Positions 10,729 through 18,633 of a DNA stretch of 31,755 nt are shown here, one piece after another. Made by a program: the position numbers and the translations under genes. Under the pieces are notes generated by a model. It ran no database searches, was not told where the DNA came from, and saw nothing but the letters and a program-made list of their open reading frames with translations. Numbering within the stretch: the first letter of the stretch is position 1; each line of letters opens with the position of its first letter. Source of the DNA: DASRYH01 sp035687245 (lineage in GTDB: Bacteria > Actinomycetota > Coriobacteriia > Anaerosomatales > PHET01); the NCBI GenBank assembly GCA_035687245.1, contig DASRYH010000061.1:1-31755 (forward strand), read 5' to 3'.

Positions 10729-12228
10729 ATGGGCAAGCACTCGGCAAACGGCGGAGGCCCCTTCGGCCAGAAGCGTTCCGCAGGATCGGCCGCGCGCCAT
10801 GAGCGCAGCGGCATGCGCACGCTTGGGACGCCTAAGGTGAGCTCTCCTTCGAGCGAGAGACTGCGCGTGCCCAAGGACAGCAGCGGTCGACCCGACACCC
10901 TGCAGAAGGCCCCCGCCCGGCTTACCGCCGAAAGGGAGCGCCGGAATCGCGGCTGGCGGCAGTTCGCCATCGTGGCCGGCATCGTTGTGCTCGTGTTGTG
11001 CGTCGCCGGCGTTGCCGGGGCGGCTCTGTGGGCGCGTAGCCTGCAGTCCAAGATGGTAGTGCGCGAAGAGAAGGTCGTTGCGAGTCTGGCCAAGGCCGAG
11101 CCGCAGGAGCCTTACACCGTGCTTATCCTCGGCGGCGACAAGCGCAAGAGCGAGTCGTACCGCACCGACACGATGATCCTGACGCGCATCGACCCCAAGA
11201 CGAAGCGGGTCTGGATGCTCTCGATTCCCCGCGATACGCGCGTGGTCATCGAGGGGCACGGCTCAGCCAAGATCAACTCCGCGTTCACCTATGGCGGGCC
11301 TGAAGGCGCAATCTCTGCAGTCAAGAAGCTTACTGGCGTGAAGATCAACCACTACATGGAGGTCGACTTCCGCGGCTTCGAGAAGGCGGTCAACGCCCTC
11401 GGGGGCGTCTGGATAGACGTGCCTGTCGCGATCAGTGACCCCCAAGCTGCAAGCCACAACAAGAAGGCATCGAGAATCGATGCGGGCTACCAGCTGCTGG
11501 ACGGCGCCCACGCGCTCACCTTCGTCCGCGCCCGTCACCAGTTCAAGGACCAAGACTTCTCGCGCATGAAGAACCAGCAGCTGTTCTTCAAGGCGCTTGC
11601 CGACCAGGTCGCCAAGACCCAGAACATCGCGAAGCTCCCAGGCGTGGTTTCATCGGTAGCGCCTTACGTGCACACCGATATGTCGCTCATCGACATGATC
11701 AAGACCGCGCAGGCGATGTCTTCGGCAGGCAGCAAGAATGTCTCGACAGCCACGCTCACAGGTGAGTGGCGATCGCCGTTCATCTGGACCGATGAAGCCA
11801 ACAAGAAGAAGCTCATCGACCGCATGGAAGCGGGCGAGAGCTTCGAGGGCACCAGCACGCCGAAGGCGTCGAAGTCGGGCAGCAAGTCATCGCCTACCGA
11901 GACGCCCGCCAAGAAGCCGTCGCAGATCAAGCTCACCATCCGCAACGGTGGGGGCGTGTCGGGCTGCGCGAAGCAGTGCTCGTCGATCCTGAAGGCCCGC
12001 GGGTATCAGGTCGTCGAGGTCGGCAACGCTAACCAGTTCGTCTACGAGAAGACGCTCGTGGTCTACAAGACCGACGCAGCTGCGGCCGAACTCGTCGCGT
12101 CAGCGCTGCCCCCGGGAGCCAAGCTCGTTCAGAGTCGCGGCATGTACAGCTTCGACTCCGACGTGCTCGTGGTGATTGGCAAGGACTGGGACCTCGAGAA
12201 GGTGCCCGTCACTACCGTCAACGACTAG
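10729..12228 (+). CDS. LCP (LytR-CpsA-Psr) family cell-wall polymer ligase with LytR_C domain
   Basis: LCP enzymes move undecaprenyl-linked polymers (teichoic acid, arabinogalactan or capsule type) onto peptidoglycan outside the membrane. The 499-residue protein has a basic cytosolic N-terminus, one membrane helix at about 78-101, then the LCP domain at about 129-290 with the key Arg/Asp residues in YRTDTMIL, SIPRDTRV, KINSAFTYGG and RARHQFKDQDFSRM. A Ser/Thr/Lys-rich linker follows, and then a LytR_C domain from about 403 (KLTIRNGGGVSG) with two cysteines (GCAKQC) that could form a disulfide. ATG at 10729 is preceded by GGAG at 10721. A GTG at 10678 would add 17 residues. Envelope genes flank it on both sides. 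Confidence 0.9.
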   Translation: MGKHSANGGGPFGQKRSAGSAARHERSGMRTLGTPKVSSPSSERLRVPKDSSGRPDTLQKAPARLTAERERRNRGWRQFAIVAGIVVLVLCVAGVAGAALWARSLQSKMVVREEKVVASLAKAEPQEPYTVLILGGDKRKSESYRTDTMILTRIDPKTKRVWMLSIPRDTRVVIEGHGSAKINSAFTYGGPEGAISAVKKLTGVKINHYMEVDFRGFEKAVNALGGVWIDVPVAISDPQAASHNKKASRIDAGYQLLDGAHALTFVRARHQFKDQDFSRMKNQQLFFKALADQVAKTQNIAKLPGVVSSVAPYVHTDMSLIDMIKTAQAMSSAGSKNVSTATLTGEWRSPFIWTDEANKKKLIDRMEAGESFEGTSTPKASKSGSKSSPTETPAKKPSQIKLTIRNGGGVSGCAKQCSSILKARGYQVVEVGNANQFVYEKTLVVYKTDAAAAELVASALPPGAKLVQSRGMYSFDSDVLVVIGKDWDLEKVPVTTVND

Positions 12229-12238
12229 CGGCACGCAC

Positions 12239-12254
12239 GCGGCCGAGCGGCCGC
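12239..12254. terminator. Short GC-rich hairpin between convergent genes
   Basis: GCGGCC-gagc-GGCCGC is a perfect 6-bp inverted repeat in the 44-base gap between the ends of the LCP gene (+ strand) and the spoIID-like gene (- strand). Its symmetry suits a bidirectional terminator, though there is no T-tract on either side. Confidence 0.5.
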
Positions 12255-12272
12255 TGCGAGTGCCCGCTGCGC

Positions 12273-13970
12273 CTACCGCACGGGCGTACCCTTCAGCTCG
12301 AAGGCGTCAACGCGCACGTAGGTGCCTGTCGATGCCGCCTGCTTGGTCCCGCGGACCTTGATCACGAGCGTGTGATCACCCGACTTGAGCCCGCTTGAGG
12401 CCCACATCACCTGCCGGTACGCCGCACTCTGCGCGTAGCCGTCCACGGTTGCGACCTTCTTGCCGTCTAGGAGCACGTCGGCGCGTCCGGAGTTGGCGTG
12501 CTTGGAGCCGATCCACTTAACCGACGTTCCCTTGAAGCGCAGCGTGTAGCGTGCGCCCTTCTTCTTGGATGTGTAGTGCGCGCCGCCCCACGACTTGGCC
12601 GCGGTGCGTCTCTTCCATGACGCCGTGCGCTTGGCGGCACCGTGCCCGCTCTCAACGCGCGTCATCACCGTGAACTTGGTGGACTTCAGGTCGAGTGCGG
12701 TACGGATGCGGTCGCCCGGAACCTTGTAGACAGAGCCGTCGCTCCAGTAGATCGTCGCGTAGCGCGTATGACCGGACTCCGCGCGGTCCAGCCGCATGCC
12801 GTCGACGTAAGCCGGTGATGCTGCCGAAAGGGTTGCGCCCAGGGCCGTACGCAGGCTCGCGCTCACCGCGTCGGTGCCGAGCGAATCCATCGTCCACTTG
12901 TAGTCGGGGCTGTCCGTGTCGGCGTCGGGCACGCTCGTGTAGTACGGCACGCCGCTCGAGGCGAGCCAGACATCCTCGATGTTGGCCGTGCGCCCGCCAG
13001 TGGCCGAGCAGAAGTACGTCTTCACTACCGTCTGCGCGGGACCGAAGCAGACGACCTGGCCCTTCGTCGCATCGACTGCGGCGTTGGTCGCGGCCATCTC
13101 GCCACCCTTCGGCCCTACGTAGCCGTTGTAGACCTGAGAGGCGGTCGTGCAATAGAGCGTGCGCCCGGCTTCGGCATCGCCGTATGCGTATGAGCGCGCC
13201 GCTACCGCCTGGGCTTTGAGCGCCTCGGCAGGCCAGGCCGACGGGCTTTCGCGCGGGACAACGCCGTACAGGTACTTCTCCAAGTCGACGTAGTTCACGG
13301 CCTTGGACGCGCTCGCGGCCGCTGTTGTGGGTTTGAAGTGGATGGTCCCGCGCCACACGACACCGGAGTGGCCGAAAGGCCCGCTCGTACCAACCATCTT
13401 CACGAACCCGTTCGATTCGGCGTAGCACTCGCCGGCGAAGCTCATCAGTGGCGTCGCGACCGGACGGTGCTTGAGTACCTTGGTGGTCACGCCGTCGACG
13501 GTGGAGGTCGCGTAGTACGACTCGTCGGCGTGAACCGCGGTGTTCGTGCCGGTTGTGACGACCCAGTAGCTGGTCCCGCCAGCCCACGGCAGCGCGATTG
13601 CACGGCTCTGGTCGCTGGCCTGTTCCACCGTCAGCGTGGTTTCGGCGCCCGACTGGATCCGCCACTGGGCACGGGCAGCTGCGTTAGCGTCGAGGTTCAC
13701 GCGAACCTTGACCGTCGGTTTCGAGGCGACTGCGGTGCTCTGGTAGTAGTGAGCGAGTATCCACCGGTAGTCGCGGCCCTGGTTGGCGTAGCCACGCGCT
13801 CCCCACTGAGACATACCGATGCCGTGGCCCCACCCGCCACCGGTGATGGTGAGAGTGACTGCCGGCGAGGCAGCACTCGCCAAGGAGGGTATCGACAGAA
13901 GGATTGCAGCTGCCGCAACAGCCAGTGAGGCGCGCGCCATGGCGGCCCAAGACCGGGTTCTCACGATCAT
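12273..13970 (-). CDS. Secreted SpoIID/LytB-domain protein with C-terminal beta-sandwich
   Basis: A 565-residue exported protein. Residues about 11-33 form a signal peptide (ARASLAVAAAAILLS, then ASA). The SpoIID/LytB domain follows, with ITGGGWGHGIGMSQWGARG early and YLYGVVPRESPSAWP plus ALKAQAVAARSYA later. SpoIID cleaves denuded glycan strands and its relative LytB stimulates an amidase, so a peptidoglycan-remodelling role is inferred; no spore genes are visible here. The last 125 residues or so form a separate domain (RYTLRFKGTSVKWIG, ADVLLDGKKVATVDG, GDHTLVIKVRGT) resembling carbohydrate-binding beta-sandwiches. The ATG at 13970 has GGAG too close, so the GTG at 13964, six bases after GGAG, may be the true start. 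It is the only clear minus-strand gene. Confidence 0.87.
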   Translation of the reverse strand: MIVRTRSWAAMARASLAVAAAAILLSIPSLASAASPAVTLTITGGGWGHGIGMSQWGARGYANQGRDYRWILAHYYQSTAVASKPTVKVRVNLDANAAARAQWRIQSGAETTLTVEQASDQSRAIALPWAGGTSYWVVTTGTNTAVHADESYYATSTVDGVTTKVLKHRPVATPLMSFAGECYAESNGFVKMVGTSGPFGHSGVVWRGTIHFKPTTAAASASKAVNYVDLEKYLYGVVPRESPSAWPAEALKAQAVAARSYAYGDAEAGRTLYCTTASQVYNGYVGPKGGEMAATNAAVDATKGQVVCFGPAQTVVKTYFCSATGGRTANIEDVWLASSGVPYYTSVPDADTDSPDYKWTMDSLGTDAVSASLRTALGATLSAASPAYVDGMRLDRAESGHTRYATIYWSDGSVYKVPGDRIRTALDLKSTKFTVMTRVESGHGAAKRTASWKRRTAAKSWGGAHYTSKKKGARYTLRFKGTSVKWIGSKHANSGRADVLLDGKKVATVDGYAQSAAYRQVMWASSGLKSGDHTLVIKVRGTKQAASTGTYVRVDAFELKGTPVR

Positions 13971-14019
13971 CTCCGATTCGACTACAACAGATCGAGCGAG
14001 GGCCCTTTGCGAGCACCTT

Positions 14020-14044
14020 CCGGTGATGCTGAGTATATCACCGG
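14020..14044 (-). promoter_or_regulatory. Dyad enclosing the -10 box of the spoIID-like gene
   Basis: CCGGTGA (14020-14026) and TCACCGG (14038-14044) form a perfect 7-bp inverted repeat with an 11-base spacer. Read on the minus strand, the spacer contains TATACT (14037-14032), a good -10 box. Transcription would start near 14025, inside the dyad, about 55 bases before the ATG. This placement suits a repressor operator. Confidence 0.5.
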
Positions 14045-14178
14045 GTTGGGACCTCCTTCGGCCGGTCGACGCTGCCGAAAGGTCGGGTCTGGGTCGCTCG
14101 TGCGCGTGGATGCGCGAGCCAGAACGGGCATGAGAGGATGTGTCTTGCTATGCATCTAAGTCCGGGAGGGATCAGCCA

Positions 14179-15003
14179 ATGTCGCAGATCGATCTGCTCG
14201 CCGAACAGGCGGACATAGACCTCGTTGCCTCAGCGGCGCCGGGCCTGGCGCCCGACGTCGCCCTGGTGCTCGGCTCGGGCCTCGATCCGGTCGCCGAAGC
14301 GCTCACCGACCGCGTCGACCTTCCCTACAGCGAGGTTGCTGGCATGAGGGGACCGCAGCACGTGGCGGGACACAGCGGCGCACTCTCGCTCGGACGCGCC
14401 GGTTCGCACGGCGTGATCTGCTTCCGAGGACGCAACCACCGCTACCAGGGTGTGACCGCGAGGGCCGCCGCCTATCCCGCATTGCTCGCCGCAGGCGTGG
14501 GGGCCAAGACGTTTATCGTCACCAACGCTGCAGGCTCGGTCGACGCCGGCCTTGACGCTGGCGAGCTCATGCTCATCACCGATCACCTCAATCTCACCGG
14601 CGACAGCCCGCTGATCGGCTGGCCGGGCCCCGCCGGGGGCACGCCCTTCATCCCGATGGGCGACGCCTACGACCCGGCCCTTCGGCAGCTTGCGAAGGAG
14701 TGTGCGGCAGCGCGCGGGCTTGCTCTCGCCGAAGGCATCTACGCTGGACTGACCGGGCCGGCCTACGAGACTCCGGCGGAGGTGCGCTACCTCAACATGG
14801 TGGGCGCCCAGGCCGTCGGCATGTCCACGGTGCCTGAGGTGATCGCAGCGCGCGCGCTCGATCTGAGGGTGCTCGGCGTTTCGCTCATCACGAACGCGGC
14901 GGGCGGCTCCGAGCTCTCACATGAAGAGGTACTCGAAGCGGGGCGCAAGGCCGGTGCTGATCTCGCAGCGCTGCTTGTCGATATCCTCGCATCGCTTCCG
15001 TAG
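14179..15003 (+). CDS. Purine nucleoside phosphorylase (trimeric type)
   Basis: A cytosolic enzyme splitting purine nucleosides with phosphate into base and ribose-1-phosphate. The 274-residue protein has the phosphate loop LGSGLDP (31-37), GRNHRYQG (84-91), E197 in AYETPAEVRYL, VGMSTVPE (213-220) and N239 in SLITNAAGG. In characterised trimeric PNPs the Glu/Asn pair selects 6-oxopurines (inosine, guanosine). MSTVPE rather than MTTVPE argues against a methylthioadenosine phosphorylase. The ATG at 14179 is chosen because GGGAGGG lies eight bases upstream; a GTG at 14140 is less likely. Its neighbours, ahcY and mtnA, suggest a role in clearing nucleosides that arise from SAM use. Confidence 0.9.
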   Translation: MSQIDLLAEQADIDLVASAAPGLAPDVALVLGSGLDPVAEALTDRVDLPYSEVAGMRGPQHVAGHSGALSLGRAGSHGVICFRGRNHRYQGVTARAAAYPALLAAGVGAKTFIVTNAAGSVDAGLDAGELMLITDHLNLTGDSPLIGWPGPAGGTPFIPMGDAYDPALRQLAKECAAARGLALAEGIYAGLTGPAYETPAEVRYLNMVGAQAVGMSTVPEVIAARALDLRVLGVSLITNAAGGSELSHEEVLEAGRKAGADLAALLVDILASLP

Positions 15004-15032
15004 TTCTCGTGGCGGGCGCGCGGCTCGTCGCA

Positions 15033-15038
15033 TACACT
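15033..15038 (+). promoter_or_regulatory. Candidate -10 element upstream of ahcY
   Basis: TACACT in the 69-base gap between the nucleoside phosphorylase and ahcY would give a leader of about 30 bases with AAGGAGAGG before the ATG. No clear -35 is seen. ahcY could also be read from upstream, since no terminator hairpin is evident in the gap. Confidence 0.35.
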
Positions 15039-15072
15039 GTCGCGGTGACTGTCTAAGAAGGAGAGGACTTCC

Positions 15073-16332
15073 ATGGATTACGACGTCAAAGACCTCGGGC
15101 TTGCCGATTCAGGCAAGGCCCGTATCGAGTGGGCTGACAAGGATATGCCGGTACTCGCCACGATCCGCGAGCGCTTCGAAGTCGAGAAGCCGCTGGATGG
15201 CCTGCGCGTGTCGGCGTGCCTGCACGTGACTACTGAGACTGCGAACCTGATGCGCACGCTCAAAGCCGGCGGCGCCGATATCGTGCTGGTCGCGAGCAAC
15301 CCGCTCTCGACCCAGGACGACGTGGCTGCGGCGCTCGTCGAGCACTACGGCATCCGCACCTACGCAATCAAGGGCGAGGACACCAAGACCTACTACGCGC
15401 ACATCGACACTGCGATCGAGCACAAGCCGCAGATCACGATGGACGACGGCGCCGACGTCGTTGGGCGTATCCACGCCGAGCACCGTGAGGCCCTCGAGCA
15501 CATCATCGGCGGTACCGAGGAGACGACGACTGGTGTCATCCGCCTCGCCGCCATGGCCGACGACGGCGCACTCGAGTACCCGATCGTCGCGGTGAACGAT
15601 GCCAACACCAAGCACCTCTTCGACAACCGCTACGGCACGGGCCAGTCCACGCTCGACGGCATCGTGCGTGCCACCAACCGCCTGCTCGCCGGTCGTACCC
15701 TCGTGGTGTCCGGCTACGGCTGGTGCGGTCGCGGTATCGCGATGCGCGCGGCGGGCATGGGCTGCAGCGTCATCATCTGCGAAGTCGATCCGCTCAAGGC
15801 CCTCGAGGCTGTCATGGATGGCTACCGTGTCATGCCGGCCGTGAAGGCCGCCGCCGAGTGCGACATCTGGGTCACCGTCACCGGTGACGTGAACGTCATC
15901 GACGTGGCGATGTTCGACGCCATGAAAGACGGTGCGATCATCTGCAACTCCGGCCACTTCAACGCCGAGATCAACATCCCGAAGCTGCGCGAGATGGCTG
16001 TGAGCACGCGTGAGGTGCGCCCGCTCGTCGAGGAGCTTGTCATGGCTAACGGCAAGAAGATCTACCTGCTCGCCGACGGCCGTCTCGTCAACCTCGCCTG
16101 TGCCGAAGGCCACCCGGCCAACGTCATGGACATGAGTTTCGCCAATCAGGCGCTGTGTGCTGAGTTCATGGTCAACCAGGCCGCCGAACTCGAGCCGGGC
16201 GTCTACACCGTGCCCGAGGAGATCGACGCCGAGATCGCGCGTCTCAAGCTCGAGACGATGGGCGTGGAGATCGACGAGCTCACCGAAGAGCAGGAAGCCT
16301 ATCTCTGCTCGTGGCAAGAGGGCACCTGCTAG
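15073..16332 (+). CDS. ahcY: S-adenosylhomocysteine hydrolase
   Basis: AhcY converts S-adenosylhomocysteine, the by-product of methyltransferases, to adenosine and homocysteine using bound NAD. The 419-residue protein has CLHVTTETANL (49-59), GGTEETTTGV (146-155), NTKHLFDNRYGTGQS (178-192) and the NAD loop VVSGYGWCGRG (211-221). It is the short form, without the roughly 40-residue insertion of many proteobacterial and mycobacterial enzymes, and ends SWQEGTC instead of the eukaryotic-type C-terminal tyrosine tail, as in Thermotoga-like and archaeal enzymes. AAGGAGAGG precedes the ATG. It lies between a nucleoside phosphorylase and mtnA, a coherent SAM-salvage setting. Confidence 0.96.
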   Translation: MDYDVKDLGLADSGKARIEWADKDMPVLATIRERFEVEKPLDGLRVSACLHVTTETANLMRTLKAGGADIVLVASNPLSTQDDVAAALVEHYGIRTYAIKGEDTKTYYAHIDTAIEHKPQITMDDGADVVGRIHAEHREALEHIIGGTEETTTGVIRLAAMADDGALEYPIVAVNDANTKHLFDNRYGTGQSTLDGIVRATNRLLAGRTLVVSGYGWCGRGIAMRAAGMGCSVIICEVDPLKALEAVMDGYRVMPAVKAAAECDIWVTVTGDVNVIDVAMFDAMKDGAIICNSGHFNAEINIPKLREMAVSTREVRPLVEELVMANGKKIYLLADGRLVNLACAEGHPANVMDMSFANQALCAEFMVNQAAELEPGVYTVPEEIDAEIARLKLETMGVEIDELTEEQEAYLCSWQEGTC

Positions 16333-16368
16333 TTCCGGTATCCGGCTAACCGAAGGACGACGTCACCC

Positions 16369-17703
16369 ATGCCTATCGACAACATCCCTCGCACTCTGTG
16401 GTGGGAGGATGGCAAGGTCTATCTGATAGACCAGACCCGTCTCCCGCTTCAGGGTGACGTACTCGTGTGCAGCACCTACGAAGGCGTCTGCATGGCGATT
16501 CGCACGCTCGCAGTCCGTGGGGCGCCGGCCCTTGGCGTTGCCGCCGCGTTGGCGGTCGCTCTGTGGAGCGAAACCGAGGGCGCCGAAATGGACACGGTCG
16601 ACGCCTATCTCCAGGAGATGGACGTGGCGGTCGCCAAGATCACCGGCACGCGGCCGACGGCCGTCAACCTCTTCTGGGGTGCCGAGCGCGTTCGGCAGGT
16701 CGCTGTAGGCAACGCGGACCTCGGCCTCGAACAGCTGCGTGCCCTCGTGCTCCAAGAGGCGCTCAACATGATCGCCGAAGACGAGGAGCGCAACCGCCGC
16801 CTCGGCGCACACGGCGCCGAGTTACTGCCGCAGGGTGCTCGCGTTCTCACGCACTGCAACGCCGGCTCGCTTGCGACCGCCTACTTCGGCACCGCTCTCG
16901 GCGTGATCTTCACCGCGCACGAGCAGGGCAAGATCGACCACGTGTGGGTCGACGAGACGCGCCCCGTGAACCAGGGCGGTCGCCTCACAGCGTGGGAGCT
17001 GCGCGTCGCCGGAGTGCCTTCGGCGCTCATCGCCGACAACATGGCCGCGAGCATCATGGCGCGCGGTTGGGTCGATGCCGTCATCGTTGGCGCCGACCGC
17101 ATCGCCGCCAACGGTGACACCGCCAACAAGATCGGCACCTATGGGCTCGCGGCACTCGCGCATCTGCACGGCATCCCGTTCTACGTCGCGGCTCCGTCGT
17201 CCACGATCGATCTGACGCTCTCGAGCGGCGAGGAGATCTCCATCGAGGAGCGCGATCCGCGCGAACTGGAGGGCTTCACGGTCTCGGGCACATTCGAGCC
17301 TGACACCCCTGAGGCAACGCGTGCCTTCGATGCGCTGACTGCAAGTGGCCAGTACGAGATCCCGCTTACCAAGGGTCATGCAATGACCATTGAGCGCAAG
17401 GGCGGCGCGTATAGCTTCGACGCGTGGTTCCGGATGGTCCCGCCCGATATCGCCGTCTACAACCCGGCCTTCGACGTGACTCCCTCCGAGTACATCACCG
17501 CGATCATCACTGAGAACGGGGTGGTGCGGCCCGAGCCCGACTACGAGACGGCGCTCGGCGTGATGTGCATGGGTACCGGCGGCATGCACGAGCTGTACGC
17601 GAACGCATATCTGGGAACAGAGGGCTTCGTTGGACCGGACGCTATACCCGACGAGTACCTGCAGAACCCCGCCGAAGCGAAGCCTGAACCCGAGGACGCG
17701 TAG
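16369..17703 (+). CDS. mtnA: Methylthioribose-1-phosphate isomerase homologue with insertion
   Basis: MtnA isomerises 5-methylthioribose-1-phosphate to methylthioribulose-1-phosphate in methionine salvage. The protein has RGAPALG (50-56), the catalytic cysteine C163 (THCNAGSLAT) and aspartate D243 (VGADRIAANGD), and ends the fold with VYNPAFDVTPSEYITAIIT (363-381). It is 444 residues, about 90-100 longer than the usual 340-350. Roughly 50 extra residues sit between EERDPREL (294-301) and PPDIAVYNP, and about 55 more form a C-terminal extension after ENGVVRP, with an acidic Pro-rich end. Both catalytic residues are intact, so isomerase activity is likely, although the relatives of eIF2B-alpha include ribose-1,5-bisphosphate isomerases. 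The start ATG is 36 bases after ahcY, with AAGGA upstream. Confidence 0.88.
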   Translation: MPIDNIPRTLWWEDGKVYLIDQTRLPLQGDVLVCSTYEGVCMAIRTLAVRGAPALGVAAALAVALWSETEGAEMDTVDAYLQEMDVAVAKITGTRPTAVNLFWGAERVRQVAVGNADLGLEQLRALVLQEALNMIAEDEERNRRLGAHGAELLPQGARVLTHCNAGSLATAYFGTALGVIFTAHEQGKIDHVWVDETRPVNQGGRLTAWELRVAGVPSALIADNMAASIMARGWVDAVIVGADRIAANGDTANKIGTYGLAALAHLHGIPFYVAAPSSTIDLTLSSGEEISIEERDPRELEGFTVSGTFEPDTPEATRAFDALTASGQYEIPLTKGHAMTIERKGGAYSFDAWFRMVPPDIAVYNPAFDVTPSEYITAIITENGVVRPEPDYETALGVMCMGTGGMHELYANAYLGTEGFVGPDAIPDEYLQNPAEAKPEPEDA

Positions 17704-17709
17704 GAACTG

Positions 17710-18630
17710 ATGCACTTCACGGCGCTCACGCAGACCATCGCTGGATTCGTGGCGATCGTCTGCGTGGGCGCTTTGCTTCGCGGGTTCAAAGTCGTGGAGC
17801 GCTCCGACGCGCGCGTGCTCAACGCCGTCATCATCTATGTCGGGCTCCCTGCGTTCATCTTCACGGCGGTGAACGGCAGCCACGCCCTCACAATGAAGAG
17901 CCTGCGCGTTGTCGCGGTGTCGTGGGTGGTCTTCGCCGTGATCGCGGGTGTTGCGCTGCTCGTCTCGCGCCTCCTTCGGCTCGAGCGCAAACGCGCGGGC
18001 GGGTTCTTTCTCGCCGCGTCACTCGGCAACACCGGCTACATCGGGTATCCGCTCACCTCCGCGCTGCTAGGCGTTGCGGCCGTGCCGGTCGCGGTGCTGT
18101 CCGACGTCTTCGGCACCGTGCTTCAGCTGGTGCTCGTCGGCTTTCCGGTAGCCCGGCACTTTGGCCGAAGAGGCGCCAAGCTCACCGTCTGGCGGCTCGT
18201 CACGGAGCTGGCCACTTTCCCGGCGCTGATCGCGGCGGTGGTTGCACTTGCGGTGCCGGCAGCTGCTGTTCCGGTTCCGGTAAGCGAGTGGTTGGCCGCC
18301 ATAGCGAAGATGGTGTCACCGCTCATCATGCTCTCCGTGGGCATCTCGCTTCGGCCCAGAGCGATAGCGCACGGCGCTCCGGCCTTATTGGCTCTGGCGG
18401 CCATCCGGCTGCTGGTCGCGCCAGCGCTTGTCGCGTGGCTCGGCCCCGTTGTTCTGGACGGCAACGCCTTGCGTGTGGCCGTGCTTGAGGCGGGCATGCC
18501 TTCGATGATGCTGTCGCTGGCGGTGGGAGAACGCTTCGGACTCGACGACGACTTCATCGCCGCGGCGATCTTCGTCACCACCGTGGCAGCGACTCTGTCC
18601 GTTCCGCTTTGGCAGTCGCTCGTGCACTAG
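17710..18630 (+). CDS. AEC (auxin efflux carrier) family permease
   Basis: A 306-residue inner-membrane protein with eight to ten hydrophobic segments. Recognisable AEC features are the N-terminal TQTIAGFVAIVCVGALLRG, VLNAVIIYVGLPAFIF, the mid-protein GNTGYIGYPL and the C-terminal LEAGMPSMMLSLAVGERFG. AEC proteins move small organic acids or amino-acid-related anions by secondary transport; the substrate cannot be told from sequence. It begins six bases after mtnA and is probably co-transcribed with it, so a link to sulfur or methionine metabolites is possible but only inferred. Confidence 0.88.
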   Translation: MHFTALTQTIAGFVAIVCVGALLRGFKVVERSDARVLNAVIIYVGLPAFIFTAVNGSHALTMKSLRVVAVSWVVFAVIAGVALLVSRLLRLERKRAGGFFLAASLGNTGYIGYPLTSALLGVAAVPVAVLSDVFGTVLQLVLVGFPVARHFGRRGAKLTVWRLVTELATFPALIAAVVALAVPAAAVPVPVSEWLAAIAKMVSPLIMLSVGISLRPRAIAHGAPALLALAAIRLLVAPALVAWLGPVVLDGNALRVAVLEAGMPSMMLSLAVGERFGLDDDFIAAAIFVTTVAATLSVPLWQSLVH

Positions 18631-18633
18631 GGG

